Below, in pieces: positions 1 to 45,868 of a stretch of DNA of 64,000 nt. The stretch comes from Amorphochlora amoebiformis (lineage: Eukaryota > Cercozoa > Chlorarachniophyceae): contig BAAHQB010000270.1 in assembly GCA_054601695.1 (NCBI GenBank), positions 186,001 to 250,000 of the forward strand. Direction: 5' to 3'. Within the stretch, counting starts at the first letter, position 1. The number at the start of each line of letters is the position of its first letter. A program made the position numbers and the translations under genes. The notes beneath the pieces were generated by a model. That model searched no databases, was not told the DNA's origin, and saw only the letters and a list, made by a program, of their open reading frames with translations.

Positions 1-135
1 CCTCTCTCTTCTCTCCCTCCCTCCCTCTCTTCTTTCTCCTTTTTCCTCTCCCTTCTCTTCCTATTCTTTCTCTTCTCTCTCTCTCCTTTCTCTCTTTCTC
101 TCCTCTCCTCTCTCCCCTCTCTCTTCTCTCTCTGG
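1..135. repeat. CT-rich polypyrimidine tract
   Basis: The first 135 bases are almost pure C and T in short CTCTCT/CTTCT runs. The RERE and SLSL open frames across it are compositional. It is followed by TA microsatellite. Confidence 0.85.
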
Positions 136-164
136 TCTCTCAGAAAGATATGTATGTGTATATA

Positions 165-210
<46 letters not shown>

Positions 211-243
211 AGTATATATATATATGTGTATAAATATTATATC

Positions 244-294
<51 letters not shown>

Positions 295-319
295 GTATGT
301 ATACATATATATACATATA

Positions 320-366
<47 letters not shown>

Positions 367-377
367 GACTCTCAGAC

Positions 378-418
378 CTGTCCTTCGAACTGCTTAGCGA
401 GCGCCTAAATAAATAATT

Positions 419-455
<37 letters not shown>

Positions 456-476
456 TACACACATATATATATATGC

Positions 477-507
<31 letters not shown>

Positions 508-1128
508 TACATATATCCCAACCCTAGTACAAATCCATTAACCATACGTAACCCGAACCCTAAACCCTAAACCCTAAACCCTAACCCTAACCCTAACCCT
601 AATCTAACCCTAACCCATGACCCTAATCCTAATCTTAATGCCGTCGTAACCCAACCTATCCTAACGTCTTCCTAACCCTAACCCTAACCCTAACCCTAAC
701 CCTAACCCTAACCCTAACCCTAATCTAAAATATATTTCAATCTCAATCCTAATCTTAGCCCTAATCTTGTAATCTAACCCTAATGTCATCCGAACCCTAA
801 CCCTAATCTGTTGAAAATTAATTCCAACGTCATCCTAACCCTAATACCAAAGTTAAGCACTGAATACTGCAGAAAACTAACATATACAGCACTCAGTCTA
901 CGTCTAATCTTAACCCTAATCCTAACCCTAACCCTAACCCTAACCCTAACCCTAACCCCTAACCCTAGCCCTAACTCTCATCCGAAACTCTAAATCTAAC
1001 CTTAACCCTAACCCTAACCCTAACCTCTAGCAAGTCGGCTTGTTCTCTCGGCTTCATGACAGCCTTATAGTTCCAGAATGCAACTATTATATATATATAT
1101 ATGTATATATATTTCTAGTTACATATAT

Positions 1129-1173
<45 letters not shown>

Positions 1174-1749
1174 TATATGTATGTGTGTATATATATTACA
1201 TACATACACACGAAAAAACATATACATATATATATATACATATACATATACACACATACATAGATACATACATATACCAATATACAATATATATATATAT
1301 ATATATATATAAATATATATATATATAATATAATATAAGTAGTTATCACTTGAATTATCGAGATATAAGTTATGACTATATAAGATTAAGGTTAACTTAG
1401 GTCTTTTTACCTTCAATAACACTAATCAGGTTAGGGTTAGTGTTAGGGTTAGGGTTAGGGTTAGGGTTAGGGTTAGGGTTAGGGTTACGTAGAGCGAGTC
1501 CAGATGTTCCCATTGCCATTCCAGCAAATATAACGCTTTGGATATCTACATTAGATACCAATAGAAAGAACCTATATATATATATATATATCTATGTATT
1601 TATATACATATACACATATATGATGAAGCAGATCTTTCTCTTTAGAAGTGTAGTGCTTGTTTGCGCGTATTGATTAGTTCGGTGGGCGATATACACGTAT
1701 ATATATATATGTGTATATATATATGTGTACATATATATATATATATATT

Positions 1750-1798
<49 letters not shown>

Positions 1799-2545
1799 GT
1801 ACATGATAATGGAAGCCACAAACAGCGTGAGCGGAATCACTTCTGTGATATGAATATCGTGTCCGAAACAGTCAAACAGATACCCATTCGAAAAAACCTT
1901 AGGGTTAGGCTTAAGGTTAGGGTTAGGGTTAGGGTTAGGGTTAGGGTTAGGGATTTTCTTCTGATTACGATTCTGATTAGCGTATAACTAGGTTTAGAGT
2001 TGGGGTTAGGGTTAGGGCTAGGGTTAGGGCTAGGGTTAGCGTGAGTAAGGGTTAGAATAAGGGTTAGGGATAGGTTAAGGTTAGGGTTACCCTAACCTAA
2101 CCCAACCCTAACCGTAACCCTAACCCTAGCCTAGCCGTAACCCTAACCCTAACCCTACACCTAAACCTAACTGTAACCCTAACCTAACCCTAACCCCTAC
2201 CCTACCTCTAGCCCTAACCCTGGACATAACCCTAACTCTAGGGTTAGGATTAGGGTTAGGGTTAGGGTTAGGGTTACGGGTTGCTTGTTCTCTTCTTTCC
2301 ACTTTTGCCATTTTTCCTTGGCAGCGGCGACCTTATATGAACATATATATATATGTATATAAAATATATGGAAATAGCCCAGTCTTGGTAGAGTCAGACC
2401 AGAATTTACTTAAAACCAAGAGCCGAATAATTATGCTTAAAATTCTTTAATATTGCGGCTGATCCCATTATATATACAAATATGTAAATGTACTTGCCTA
2501 TATACGTATATATATTATATATATATATATATCTATAATACATAT

Positions 2546-2602
<57 letters not shown>

Positions 2603-2651
2603 GTCATTTTTTAATGACATACATTTGTACATGTATATATGTAAAACACTT

Positions 2652-2708
<57 letters not shown>

Positions 2709-2777
2709 ATATTACCTTATTTTCTCCAACTTTCGGAATTTACCTCCATTATATAAAACATATACATATATTATATA

Positions 2778-2837
<60 letters not shown>

Positions 2838-2978
2838 AGATTACCTTATTTTCTCCAACTTTTGGTTTTACCTCCGTTTCCAAATCTTCGCGTTGAGCCG
2901 TCACTATATATATATATATATATATTATATAATATATATTATATAAATATATATATATATATATATATACATAAATAT

Positions 2979-3068
<90 letters not shown>

Positions 3069-3154
3069 CATATATATATAAATGTATATTAAATATATAC
3101 TTCAAGTTTGAAGACCATTTCCATACCATCTTTCTGTCTAATTGATAGAGAATA

Positions 3155-3185
<31 letters not shown>

Positions 3186-4185
3186 CATACAAACATCAAT
3201 AGTATCTACATCTCAAATCAAAATAACAAAAATAAGAGACAATTACTAATAGAAAGAGAGCAGGAACAGAGAAGAGACCGATATTACCCAAAAAAGTGTG
3301 AATGGAGAGAGAGAGAGAGCAAGAAAACGAGAGAAAAAGAGAAGAAAAAGGCGCGATAATGCTACCAGCAAGCCAAGATTAGCGAATATTACCAGAAAAA
3401 AAAAAAAGGCAGAAATAAGACAATTTGAGGGAAAAGATACGAATGCAGAGATGGAGAGAATGAGAGAGGGGAGAGAAAGAGAAAGGGAGAGAGAGCGTGA
3501 GAGAAAGAGAGTTGGAAAGAGAGAGAGAGAAAGAGAGAAAGAGAGAGACAAAGACAGAAAAGAGAGAGAGTTGGAAAGAGAGAGAGAAAGAGAGAAAGAG
3601 AGAGACAAAGATAGAAAGAGAGAAAGAGAGAGACAAAGATAGAAAAGAGAGAGAGTTGAAAAGAGAGAGAGAAAGAGAGAAAGAGAGAGATAAAGATAGA
3701 AAGAGAGAGAGAGAGAGAGTAAACGTGTGAGAGAGAGAGAGATATTACTCGGGATTTGCTGTCTTTGCAAGGTCGGATGCGTGCGTGCGTCCGCCTAACG
3801 ATCTTCGCTGGTGAGAGTCTGATCAATCGTGATATGTCATGATATTGAAACTTCAATATCTTGATATCCTCTTGAGATATACGCATATATTAGGACGAAT
3901 ATGTGAATGTCAATGCTCTAATACCCTGATATTAAGAAGATAATATGTGCACATCTACCTGTTCTAAAAAGAGACATATATCTCTATTATTTCCAGTTTT
4001 TTTTTTTTTGCCTATTTTGTTTAATATATTATATTCATTATTAGATAGATTATAGATTATTATTAATAATAATTATTAAATTTACTCCCTTCTAGAGTAT
4101 TAGATATCTTATTTTCTAATATATACACATCTCTCAAACATATCGCGAAACTATTCCTCAGTTTAAATTTTTCCAACCCTCGCAT
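378..4185 (-). CDS. Gene A: multi-exon gene of unknown function
   Basis: Minus-strand gene built from short exons with AG/GT borders. Exons in order: 4185-4129 (starts at an [22 protein letters not shown]), 3807-3749, 3137-3101 ([12 protein letters not shown]), 2903-2845 ([10 protein letters not shown]), 2331-2278 ([18 protein letters not shown]), 1545-1489 ([19 protein letters not shown]), 1063-1025 ([13 protein letters not shown]), 404-378 (ALAKQFEGQ). Phase agrees across the first three exons and across the last four. The join 3101 to 2903 does not fit, so an exon is missing or one border is wrong there. The product looks helical and charged, with likely coiled-coil segments, and I recognise no family. 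Several introns start GTAACCC or GTTAGGG, inside telomere-type arrays. The 3' end is not seen and may lie left of the window. An island at 2410-2468 (ATG...GTAAAT on this strand) could be another exon. Confidence 0.55.
530..1024. repeat. Interstitial telomere-type array (CCCTAA), degenerate
   Basis: Runs of CCCTAA interrupted by variants (CCTAATC, CTAACG). It lies within the 3' part of gene A, as TTAGGG on the coding strand. An island at about 858-887 could hold another minus-strand exon (AG...GTATTA), but two frames are open and I do not call it. Confidence 0.9.
1428..1488. repeat. TTAGGG array
   Basis: About nine near-perfect TTAGGG units. On the minus strand this is the start of an intron whose donor is GTAACCC, directly after exon 1545-1489. 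Confidence 0.9.
1624..1692. repeat. Dispersed 65-bp unique repeat, copy 1
   Basis: A non-repetitive island between TA tracts, about 90% identical to 22146-22214 in the same orientation, with an indel near its middle. The indel shifts any reading frame, so a shared protein role is unlikely. See the findings for the weak U2-like similarity. Confidence 0.75.
1899..2277. repeat. Telomere-type arrays with a head-to-head inversion
   Basis: TTAGGG repeats (1899-2089) switch abruptly to CCCTAA (2090-2240) and back to TTAGGG (2241-2277). The G-strand to C-strand junction near 2089 reads GGTTAGGGTTACCCTAACC. The last block supplies the donor GTAACCC after minus-strand exon 2331-2278. Confidence 0.9.
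2697..2880. repeat. Tandem copies of an exon donor edge (gene A)
   Basis: The island at 2705-2757 is a diverged copy of 2836-2880, the donor-side half of minus-strand exon 2903-2845 plus its GTAAT donor. A one-base length difference puts the copy out of frame. It lies downstream of the true exon on the coding strand. Confidence 0.7.
3230..3735. repeat. GA-rich tract (GAGA/GAAA)
   Basis: About 500 bp of purine repeat with a period near 45-60 bp (blocks of GAGAGA then AAAGAC). The open frames in it (RERE on +, SLSL on -) are compositional. It lies in an intron of gene A and looks polypyrimidine on that strand. Confidence 0.85.
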
Positions 4186-4290
4186 TTTTATATCTCGCTG
4201 CTTACCGCGAACAGAGAAAGAGCGAGCAGAGAAATCAGAAACAAAAAGAAACCCCCCCCCCCCCCTTGCGCACCCACATTCTCCCTGACG
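4186..4290. promoter_or_regulatory. Divergent promoter gap between genes A and B
   Basis: Only 105 bp separate the minus-strand ATG of gene A (4185) from the plus-strand ATG of gene B (4291). The gap holds a run of 14 C at about 4252-4265 and no clear TATA box. Inference: a bidirectional promoter. It depends on both ATGs being real starts. Confidence 0.4.
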
Positions 4291-10359
<6,069 letters not shown>

Positions 10360-10379
10360 GTCACACCGAGACCAAGTCC

Positions 10380-11130
10380 GAGAGCAAAAGAGAGCGAGAG
10401 AAAGAAAAAAGAAAAATCTGAGAAAAAGAGAGCGAGAGCGAGAGCGAGAGCGGAGGGAGAGCGAGAGCAAAAGAGAGAGAGAGAGGAGCAAAAGAGAACG
10501 GATGCAATTGACAGCGAGAGCAAATGAGAACGGAGAGCCAATAAATGAGAGCGAGAGCAAATGAGAGCGAGATTGAGAGGAAGAGTGAGAGTGAGAGGGA
10601 GGGGGAGAACGAGAGAGGAAGGTCGGCAGGGAGAGCGAGATTTGAGAGGGAAATGTTAGGGAGTGTCGCAGCGATTCAAAGTAAGAGTGAGACTGAGAGC
10701 GAGATTGAGAGCGAGATGGAGAAATGAGAGCGACGGCGACTCTGAGAGAGCAACGGCGACACTGAGAGCGAGAGCTATGACGACAGTGAGAGCGAGAGCG
10801 ACGGCGACACTGAGAGCGAGAGCGAGAGCGAGAGCAAGAGCGATGACGACGAGCGAGAGCGATGACGACACTGAGAGCGAGAGCGACGGCGACGCTGAGA
10901 GCGAGAGCGACGGCGACGCTGAGAGCGAGAGCGACGGCGACACTGAGAGCGAGAGAGAGATCGAGAGCGAGAGCGAGAGCTATGGTGACATTCACTGAGA
11001 GCGAGAGCGATGGCGACACTGAGAGCGAGAGCGATGACGACGCTGAGAGCGAGAGCTACAGTGACACTGAGAGCGAGAGGGAGAGGGAGGGAGACATCAA
11101 GGAGTGTCGCAACGATTAAGGGGAGAGGGA
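10380..11130. repeat. GA-rich tract with a 24-bp minisatellite
   Basis: After exon 10262-10359 the sequence turns into GAGAGCGAGAGC repeats. From about 10735 to 11090 a 24-bp unit (GAGAGCGAGAGCGACGGCGA plus CACT or CGCT) is repeated about 12 times. In one plus frame it encodes an 8-residue acidic [12 protein letters not shown] repeat. I see no splice context that makes it coding. Confidence 0.75.
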
Positions 11131-11294
11131 CGGTGAGAGGGCTAGAGTTGATGGGTTCTTACGACTGATCTTAAATGTGTGTAGAGAGCATATATATATA
11201 TATATAATATATTATATATATATATATATATGTATATCTAGAGAATGATATCTGTCCGACAATTGGCTGTGATTAGTGATTTTTTATTACTATA

Positions 11295-11346
<52 letters not shown>

Positions 11347-11599
11347 ATATGTATGCAGACAGAAAGGCACATCTAGACACACTGACTAATTGGTGATTCT
11401 TACCACAAATGTTATATATATATATATATATATAATATATATTACATATATATATATATATATATAAATATATATATATACATTTACACATATCTATATC
11501 TACATATCCTACATACACACACATATAAAAAAATGTACACACATGAAATATAAACATACACATACATACAGGGAATGGCATTGGACTCGCTGGCTTTGG

Positions 11600-11710
11600 C
11601 TAGTGATATTTACCACTAGTCTCATATTCGTCATCCTTGGATCTCAAGAAGATAACGTCGCTCTCGACTACGTCTTCGCTCTCTTTTTCATCATATCCGG
11701 AGGTCTTGTC
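11600..11710 (-). CDS. Acidic exon, probable 3' end of a minus-strand gene
   Basis: Minus-strand exon with a good acceptor (CTCTCTCCCAG) starting at 11710 and reading DKTSGYDEKESEDVVE then SDVIFLRSKDDEYETSG. It either ends at the TAG at 11600-11602 (SGKYH then stop) or splices at G|GTAAAT. The plus strand is also open here and would encode two hydrophobic segments (LWLVIFTTSLIFVIL), but lacks a good donor. I prefer the minus reading for its splice sites. Short related islands at 11250-11290 and 11365-11410 look like diverged copies of its donor edge. Confidence 0.45.
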   Translation of the reverse strand, partial: DKTSGYDEKESEDVVESDVIFLRSKDDEYETSGKYH

Positions 11711-11764
11711 CTGGGAGAGATAGAGAGAGGGAAAGAGGGAGGACGAGAGCGAGAGAGAGAGCGC

Positions 11765-11940
11765 AAGTGAGAGAGAGCGTAAGTGAGAGAGCGTAAGTGA
11801 GAGAGCGTAAGTGAGAGAGCCCAAGTGAGAGAGCGCAAGTGAGAGAGCGCAGTGAGAGAGAGCGAGGAGCGAGAGAGATAGAGAGAGGGAGAAAGGTAAA
11901 GAGAGCTAGAGGGGGGGGAATTAGAGCGAGAGAGAGAAAG
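11765..11940. repeat. GA-rich minisatellite
   Basis: A 14-bp unit (GAGAGAGCGTAAGT and variants) is repeated about 8 times, then generic GAGAGC sequence. On the minus strand it is the pyrimidine-rich lead into the exon starting at 11710. Confidence 0.75.
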
Positions 11941-12000
11941 TATATACGTATACTTATGTATGAGTATCTATGTATAAGTCTATATATATATATATGTGTG

Positions 12001-12060
<60 letters not shown>

Positions 12061-12116
12061 CATATTGTATATCGCTATTTTATTTGGTTTGTCATAACTG
12101 CTATGTTATATGTAAT

Positions 12117-12155
<39 letters not shown>

Positions 12156-12381
12156 GTCTGTGTGTGTGTGTGTGTATACCTACGTATTCTATAAATGCAT
12201 TATATATACATATACATTTAGATATTATATACATATATTTATATATATATATATTTATATATAATATATGTATATATATACATATGATATAAATATGTGT
12301 ATATATATATATATATAATATGTACATATATATATATATATATGATATAAATATGTATATATATATATATATATATTCTAG

Positions 12382-22369
<9,988 letters not shown>

Positions 22370-22560
22370 CGTAGAATAAGAAAATAAAAAAGCGGCTTGA
22401 GCTCTTCAGGTTGCGAATAATTAATTAATTACACACCTGGAATAAGAAAATAAAGGAGCGGCTTGAGCTCTTCAGATTGCGATTAATTATTACACATGGG
22501 AAAAAAAAATAGAAAAGCGGCTTGAATTCTTCAGGTTGCGAATAATTTATCGCATAATTT
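22370..22560. repeat. Tandem 64-bp repeat after the gene C stop
   Basis: Three copies of a unit with AGCGGCTTGAGCTCTTCAGG and AATAAGAAAATAAA. In plus frame each reads KKIKKRLELFR-like and ends in a GT, so the unit may derive from an exon edge, or may be 3' UTR. Confidence 0.75.
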
Positions 22561-22573
22561 GAATCTGTATTTC

Positions 22574-22613
<40 letters not shown>

Positions 22614-22616
22614 GTT

Positions 22617-22651
<35 letters not shown>

Positions 22652-22652
22652 G

Positions 22653-22705
<53 letters not shown>

Positions 22706-22814
22706 CATATATTTATATATTTATATATTATATATTTACATATATATATATATATACATATATAAATATATATATATATGTATGTATATTAATATATACA
22801 TATATATATATATA

Positions 22815-22859
<45 letters not shown>

Positions 22860-22878
22860 TAATATATATTATTATATG

Positions 22879-22909
<31 letters not shown>

Positions 22910-22989
22910 TTATGTGTGTATATATATACTAGATATACATATACCCGAATTATAACAAACGTTTACATATGTGTACCTATTATGTTCGT

Positions 22990-23066
<77 letters not shown>

Positions 23067-23114
23067 CATGAATATATATATATATATATGTATATATTTG
23101 CTGGATATATGTGT

Positions 23115-23165
<51 letters not shown>

Positions 23166-23169
23166 ACAC

Positions 23170-24735
23170 TCTAGACAGCGTAACAATTTATGTATGTATG
23201 TGTATATGTATATATATATATATGCATGTATATCTCGAAGTCTACTACTAACACCTATGATTAATAAATCATGGCAGTGGCACGTTTGCAATATTACAGT
23301 ATTAACTAGATTAACTAGAGGAAAGACCTCTAGACCTAGCAGTCATACGGGCAGAAACTTCCAGAACTTTCTTAACTAATACTAGTAATAATGAATATCC
23401 TCTGTGTTCAAATTGTAATCATCACTAGCATCACCGCAATTTTTTAAAAGTGTATCATATATTCTAGTCACACTTCATTACTACATCTAGTGCACATACT
23501 AGCAAGTCGACTAGTCACTACTTACTAGTACCAGCTAGACTATATCTAGTATATCCAGTTATAGGCCCAAAAAACTAGCAAGAAGACATAGCTATGACCG
23601 TCTATAGAGCCGAAAATGTCATAGTAGCAGCAAAGTATTTGGACTTACGCTATCGTGAGCCTTGTAATGATCTGAGAGTATCATGTCGCATGTCTAGCAT
23701 GTACACTATATGTATTGATGTATATATATGCAAGCATACAGATATATATCAATATATACAAACATATGAATATAATGCACAACATAAACTCACACAATAC
23801 TGTATGATCATCAAAATAGTATAAGTATCGTAGTACGTTGGTACATGTATATGTACGTATGTGTACGTATGCGTACGTATACGTACGTAGACGCATGTCT
23901 AGCATGTACACCATATATATGTACTGATGTATATATTGTATACAACACACATACAGATATATAAATCAATCAATATATACAAACATCTGAATATAATACA
24001 TGACATACACATGAACATATATCACACAATACTGTATGATCATTAATAATAGTATAAATATCGTAGTACGTTAGTACATGTATATTTACGTATGTGTACG
24101 TATGCGTACGTATACGTACGTATGCATACGTATACGTACGTATGCGTACGTATACGTACGTAGACTAAATAACATAGCATCAGCGTCCGTCCATACGTAC
24201 GTACATGTATAATACATGAAACAAAAAGGTTCGTCTACGTACGTACATAAAAGATACAGGTACGCATACGCAACTTCATGTATATACGTACGTACTAATG
24301 AGACATGTACTGAAGGATATACAATATTACACACAACACGGCAACATTATATATATTGTATAGTATATTAACTGCGTTGCGTAGTTCAACCTGAAGTTAT
24401 ATGTTGTACTGTATCGAGTGTATGCAAACTTTTTACAAACGTAGAAATGTCGATGCGCATGCGTACGTACGTAATCATTGAGTTGTTGTTATCAACATTA
24501 GTTGTACAAAGCACGTGCAATTCATTTGATAACCCTAATCATTGACGGTTATTTGAAAAAACTACCTAAAATTATCATAATGTTCCGTGTAACTACAAGA
24601 ACTAGACTCTACCTCTGTATACATGAAACAGTAGTATGACGCGTAGATTTCAATCATTGAATGTATTAAATTGTCTTATTCGTATTTCAAATTTTATCAA
24701 GATAAAATTCAAATGATGCCAGATACGTTATGTAG

Positions 24736-24775
<40 letters not shown>

Positions 24776-24906
24776 TGTATAACTTGATCCTGCAAGTCAA
24801 TTTTTCGCCAAATTATTAGCTTAAATTATTCGCTTCATTTATTCGCCTAATTATTCGCTAAATTATTAGCTACATGACTTTCGCAGCTAACCGTAAGCTC
24901 CCTTAG
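23170..24906. other. Unique intergenic region between genes C and ZF
   Basis: Convergent 3' ends flank this stretch. It is AT-rich but mostly non-repetitive, with many CTAG motifs (23280-23590) and palindromic CGTACGTACG clusters. A tandem duplication of about 205 bp has units at about 23689-23892 and 23893-24120 (shared CATGTCTAGCATGTACAC and ACAATACTGTATGATCAT). At 24800-24870 an AATTATTCGC-type motif repeats four times. I see no gene. Confidence 0.7.
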
Positions 24907-33305
<8,399 letters not shown>

Positions 33306-33333
33306 CTGGATATATATATGTGTGTGTAATATG

Positions 33334-33405
<72 letters not shown>

Positions 33406-33459
33406 TCGAAATCGTCCTTCAGAATGAATTAACACGTGTCTCTGGATATGTATAAATAT

Positions 33460-33532
<73 letters not shown>

Positions 33533-33539
33533 TGTATAT

Positions 33540-33634
33540 ATATAGTATGGTATATATTCGGAGTGACTTCACAGTTGTTAGACACCATACGCATAGCCAT
33601 ACACATATATGCAGATATTGTGCAGACACATATG

Positions 33635-33693
<59 letters not shown>

Positions 33694-33930
33694 GCACATG
33701 TTTTATGCATGTATTGCTATGGTTATAGTTACACATAGAATATCAGACGACACGTGCCAAATCATACAGCAGAAAGGAGAGAGGAGCGAAAGATCAGACA
33801 AAGAAAAGAGCGCCCGGAAAGCAGTGACAGAAATCAAAGAGAGGCGGAGAAGGGGGATAAAAGCGAGGGAGAAAAGAGAGGGATTACCGAGAGGGATTGC
33901 TGAGAGGGAGAGAGGATATTAAGGGGAAGG
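33540..33930 (+). other. Possible plus-strand zinc-finger fragments
   Basis: At 33577-33640 the plus strand reads [20 protein letters not shown] after a CAG, and at 33750-33790 it reads [11 protein letters not shown] after ATATCAG. These resemble the His-His and Cys-Cys halves of a C2H2 finger and a following linker, but the first has no GT donor. The second is open in another frame to a stop at 33920. They could be a second divergent finger gene, an inverted duplicate or chance. No minus-strand reading completes the first finger of the zinc-finger gene here. Confidence 0.25.
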
Positions 33931-33984
33931 GGGGGAGGGTAAGAGAAGGATATAGCTAGAACGAGTGTGGGTCGGAGCGAGAGA

Positions 33985-34200
33985 GAGAGAAAGAAAGCGA
34001 GAGCGAGAGTGAAAGCGAGAGGGAAAGCGAGAGCGAGAGCGAGAGGGAAAGCGAGAGCGAGAGGGAAAGCGAGAGCGAGAGGGAAAGCGAGAGCGAGAGG
34101 GAAAGCGAGAGCGAGAGGGAAAGCGAGAGCGAGAGGGAAAGCGAGATCGGGAGGGAAAGCGAGAACGGGAGGTAAGGCGGGAGCGAAGAGAGAGAGAGAG
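33985..34200. repeat. 18-bp purine minisatellite
   Basis: Unit GCGAGAGCGAGAGGGAAA repeated about 8 times (34010-34170), within GA-rich sequence. The RSRFPSRS and KARARG frames on the two strands are repeat-derived. Confidence 0.85.
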
Positions 34201-34319
34201 GGAGAGATAAAGTGTGCAAGAGAGAGAGAGAGAAGAGAGTAGAGAGAGATCGTTCGTTAAAAGACATGAAAAAGAGAGGAGAGAGTTGTTGCCCGGAACC
34301 CCAAAAAGCCGTTTCTTTT

Positions 34320-34561
34320 TCCATTTTTTTTTAATTTCTCGCTTATTTACACCTTTAGGTTGAATCGACTCTGGTAGTTCCCCCCACATACGCTACATCG
34401 ATGCCCCCCAAGCCCCAATAGGCCGGCCAGAAGAACCTGGACAGTCGTCGTGTTGGGTTCCGATAGGTTCCGAAGTTACATGTGAAGTCACGTAGGGTGA
34501 CATTTACTTCTCGGAACTGAACGATTAGTGTGACATTCCTTCGTGACCTCGGCAGGAGAAA
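34320..34561 (+). promoter_or_regulatory. Upstream region of gene E
   Basis: About 240 bp of unique, GC-richer sequence ends at the ATG of gene E. It contains GTGACATT twice (34497, 34530) and a CACGTAGGGTGACAT block, with no TATA box. Its right edge is the likely promoter and 5' UTR of gene E. The left side may serve the zinc-finger gene on the other strand. Confidence 0.4.
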
Positions 34562-43793
<9,232 letters not shown>

Positions 43794-44443
43794 GTTAGGG
43801 TTAGGGTTAGGGCTAGGGTTAGGGTTAGGGTTAGGGCTAGGGTTAGCGTTAGATTTCCCGTGGACGTTTATATAATTCATTACGGGTCTATAATGTCTCA
43901 AGCTAGAGTTATCGAAAAGGAGTATAAAAAACCCTATTCTGCACCCAAAAAACAAAGGTTAGGGTTAGGGTTAGGGTTAGGGCTAGGGTTAGGGTTAGGG
44001 TTAGGGCTAGGGTTAGCGTTAGATTTCCCGTGGAAGTTTATATGGTTCATTACGGGTCTATAATGTCTCAAGCTAGAGTTATCGAAACGGAGTATAAAAA
44101 ACCCTATTCTGCACCCGAAAAAACGAAGGTTAGGGGTTAGGGTTAGGGTTAGGGTTAGGGATAATGTTAGGGTTAGGATTAGGGTTAGGATTAGATTTCC
44201 AGCATTCTGCACTCAAGAAACAAAGTTGAGAGGTAGGTCAGGCTTAGGGTCAGGTTAGGGTTATCGTTAGGATTAGGGTTGAGTATCGAAAAGGAGTATA
44301 AAAAAACCCTTATATGTACCCAAAAAGCAAAGATTAGGTTAGGGTTAAGGTTAGGGTTAGGGTTAAGGTTAGGGTTAGGGTTAGGTTTAGGGTTAGGTTT
44401 AGGGGTAGGGGTAGAGGCAGGGGTAGGGTAGTGTGTCTATCTA

Positions 44444-44496
<53 letters not shown>

Positions 44497-44539
44497 TATA
44501 TATATTTGGTATACATACGGCTTCATGGGGAGATCGTAC

Positions 44540-45490
44540 ACCTAAACCCTAACCCTAACTCTAATCCTAACCCTAACCGTAACCCTAACCCTAACCTTAT
44601 CTCTTAACCCTAACCCTAACCCTAACCCAACCCTAACGTTAATCCACCCTAACGATAACCTTAACCCTAACCTTAATCCTAATCTTAACCCTAACCCTAA
44701 CCTTAACCCTAACGATAACCCTAACCCTAACGCTAACCCTAACGCTAACCCTAACCCTAACGCAAACCCTAACCCTAACCCTAACCCAACCCTGACCTTA
44801 ACCCACCCTAACGATAACCTTAACCCTACCTCACCCTAACCTTAATCCTAATCTTAACCCTAACCCTAACCTTAATCCTAACGCTAACCCTAACCCTAAC
44901 GCTAACCCTAACGCTAACCCTAACCCTAACCCTAACCCTTACCCTAACCCTAACCCAACCCTAACCTTAACCCACCCTAACGATAACCTTAACCCTCCCT
45001 AACCCTGACCTTAATCCTAATCTTAGCCCTAACCCTAACCTTAACCCTAACGCTAACCCTAACCCTAACGCTAACCCTAACCCTAACGCTAACCCTAACC
45101 CTAACCCTAACCCTAACCCTAACCCAACCCTAACCTTAACCCACCCTAACGATAACCTTAACCCACCCTAACCCTGACCTTAATCCTAATCTTAGCCCTA
45201 ACCCTAACCTTTTCCCTAACGCTAACCCTAACCCTAACGCTAACCCTAACCCTAACCCAAACCTAACCTTAACCCACCCTGACCCTAACCAAACCCTCCC
45301 TAACCCTAACCTTAATCCTAATCTTAACCCTAACCATAACCTTAACCCTAACGCAAACCCTAACCCTAACCCTAACGCTAACTCTAACAACCCTAACCCT
45401 AACCCTAACCCTAACCCGAGTCAATGGTTCTAGGACTAAGACATGCTGAATAATCTGATCCTAACCCTAACCCTAACCCTAACTCTAACC
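44540..45490. repeat. CCCTAA array with higher-order repeats
   Basis: About 950 bp of CCCTAA variants organised in units of about 150-180 bp, each with CCCACCCTAACGATAACC and CCTTAATCCTAATCTT. One telomere-linked element lies at 45416-45462. It sits between gene E and the next plus-strand exon. Confidence 0.9.
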
Positions 45491-45500
45491 CTAACTCTAG

Positions 45501-45548
45501 AATGGAGCTCGAGGACGAGAAGAAGGTATAAACTCTAACCGACACCAT

Positions 45549-45591
<43 letters not shown>

Positions 45592-45706
45592 TTATACACA
45601 TATATATATATATATATATATGTATATTATACATATATATATATACTATATATGTATATATATATATATATATATATAATATGTGTATGTGTGTATGTGT
45701 GTAGAG

Positions 45707-45760
<54 letters not shown>

Positions 45761-45833
45761 AATATATATATATATATATATTTATATATATTGTATGCAT
45801 GCAAGTTTGCTCGTACATAGTTATATTTTGGCA

Positions 45834-45868
<35 letters not shown>

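Noticed and set aside
368-416. Plus-strand terminal exon reading [15 protein letters not shown], stop
   Set aside because: The minus strand gives a bordered, phase-consistent exon ([15 protein letters not shown] donor) that continues gene A.
530-1020. True chromosome end
   Set aside because: The repeats are degenerate, occur in both orientations throughout and are embedded in genes. No terminal array is present.
11577-11700. Two-helix membrane protein on the plus strand (LWLVIFTTSLIFVIL)
   Set aside because: The hydrophobicity is the complement of an acidic exon on the minus strand that has better splice sites. Kept only as an alternative.
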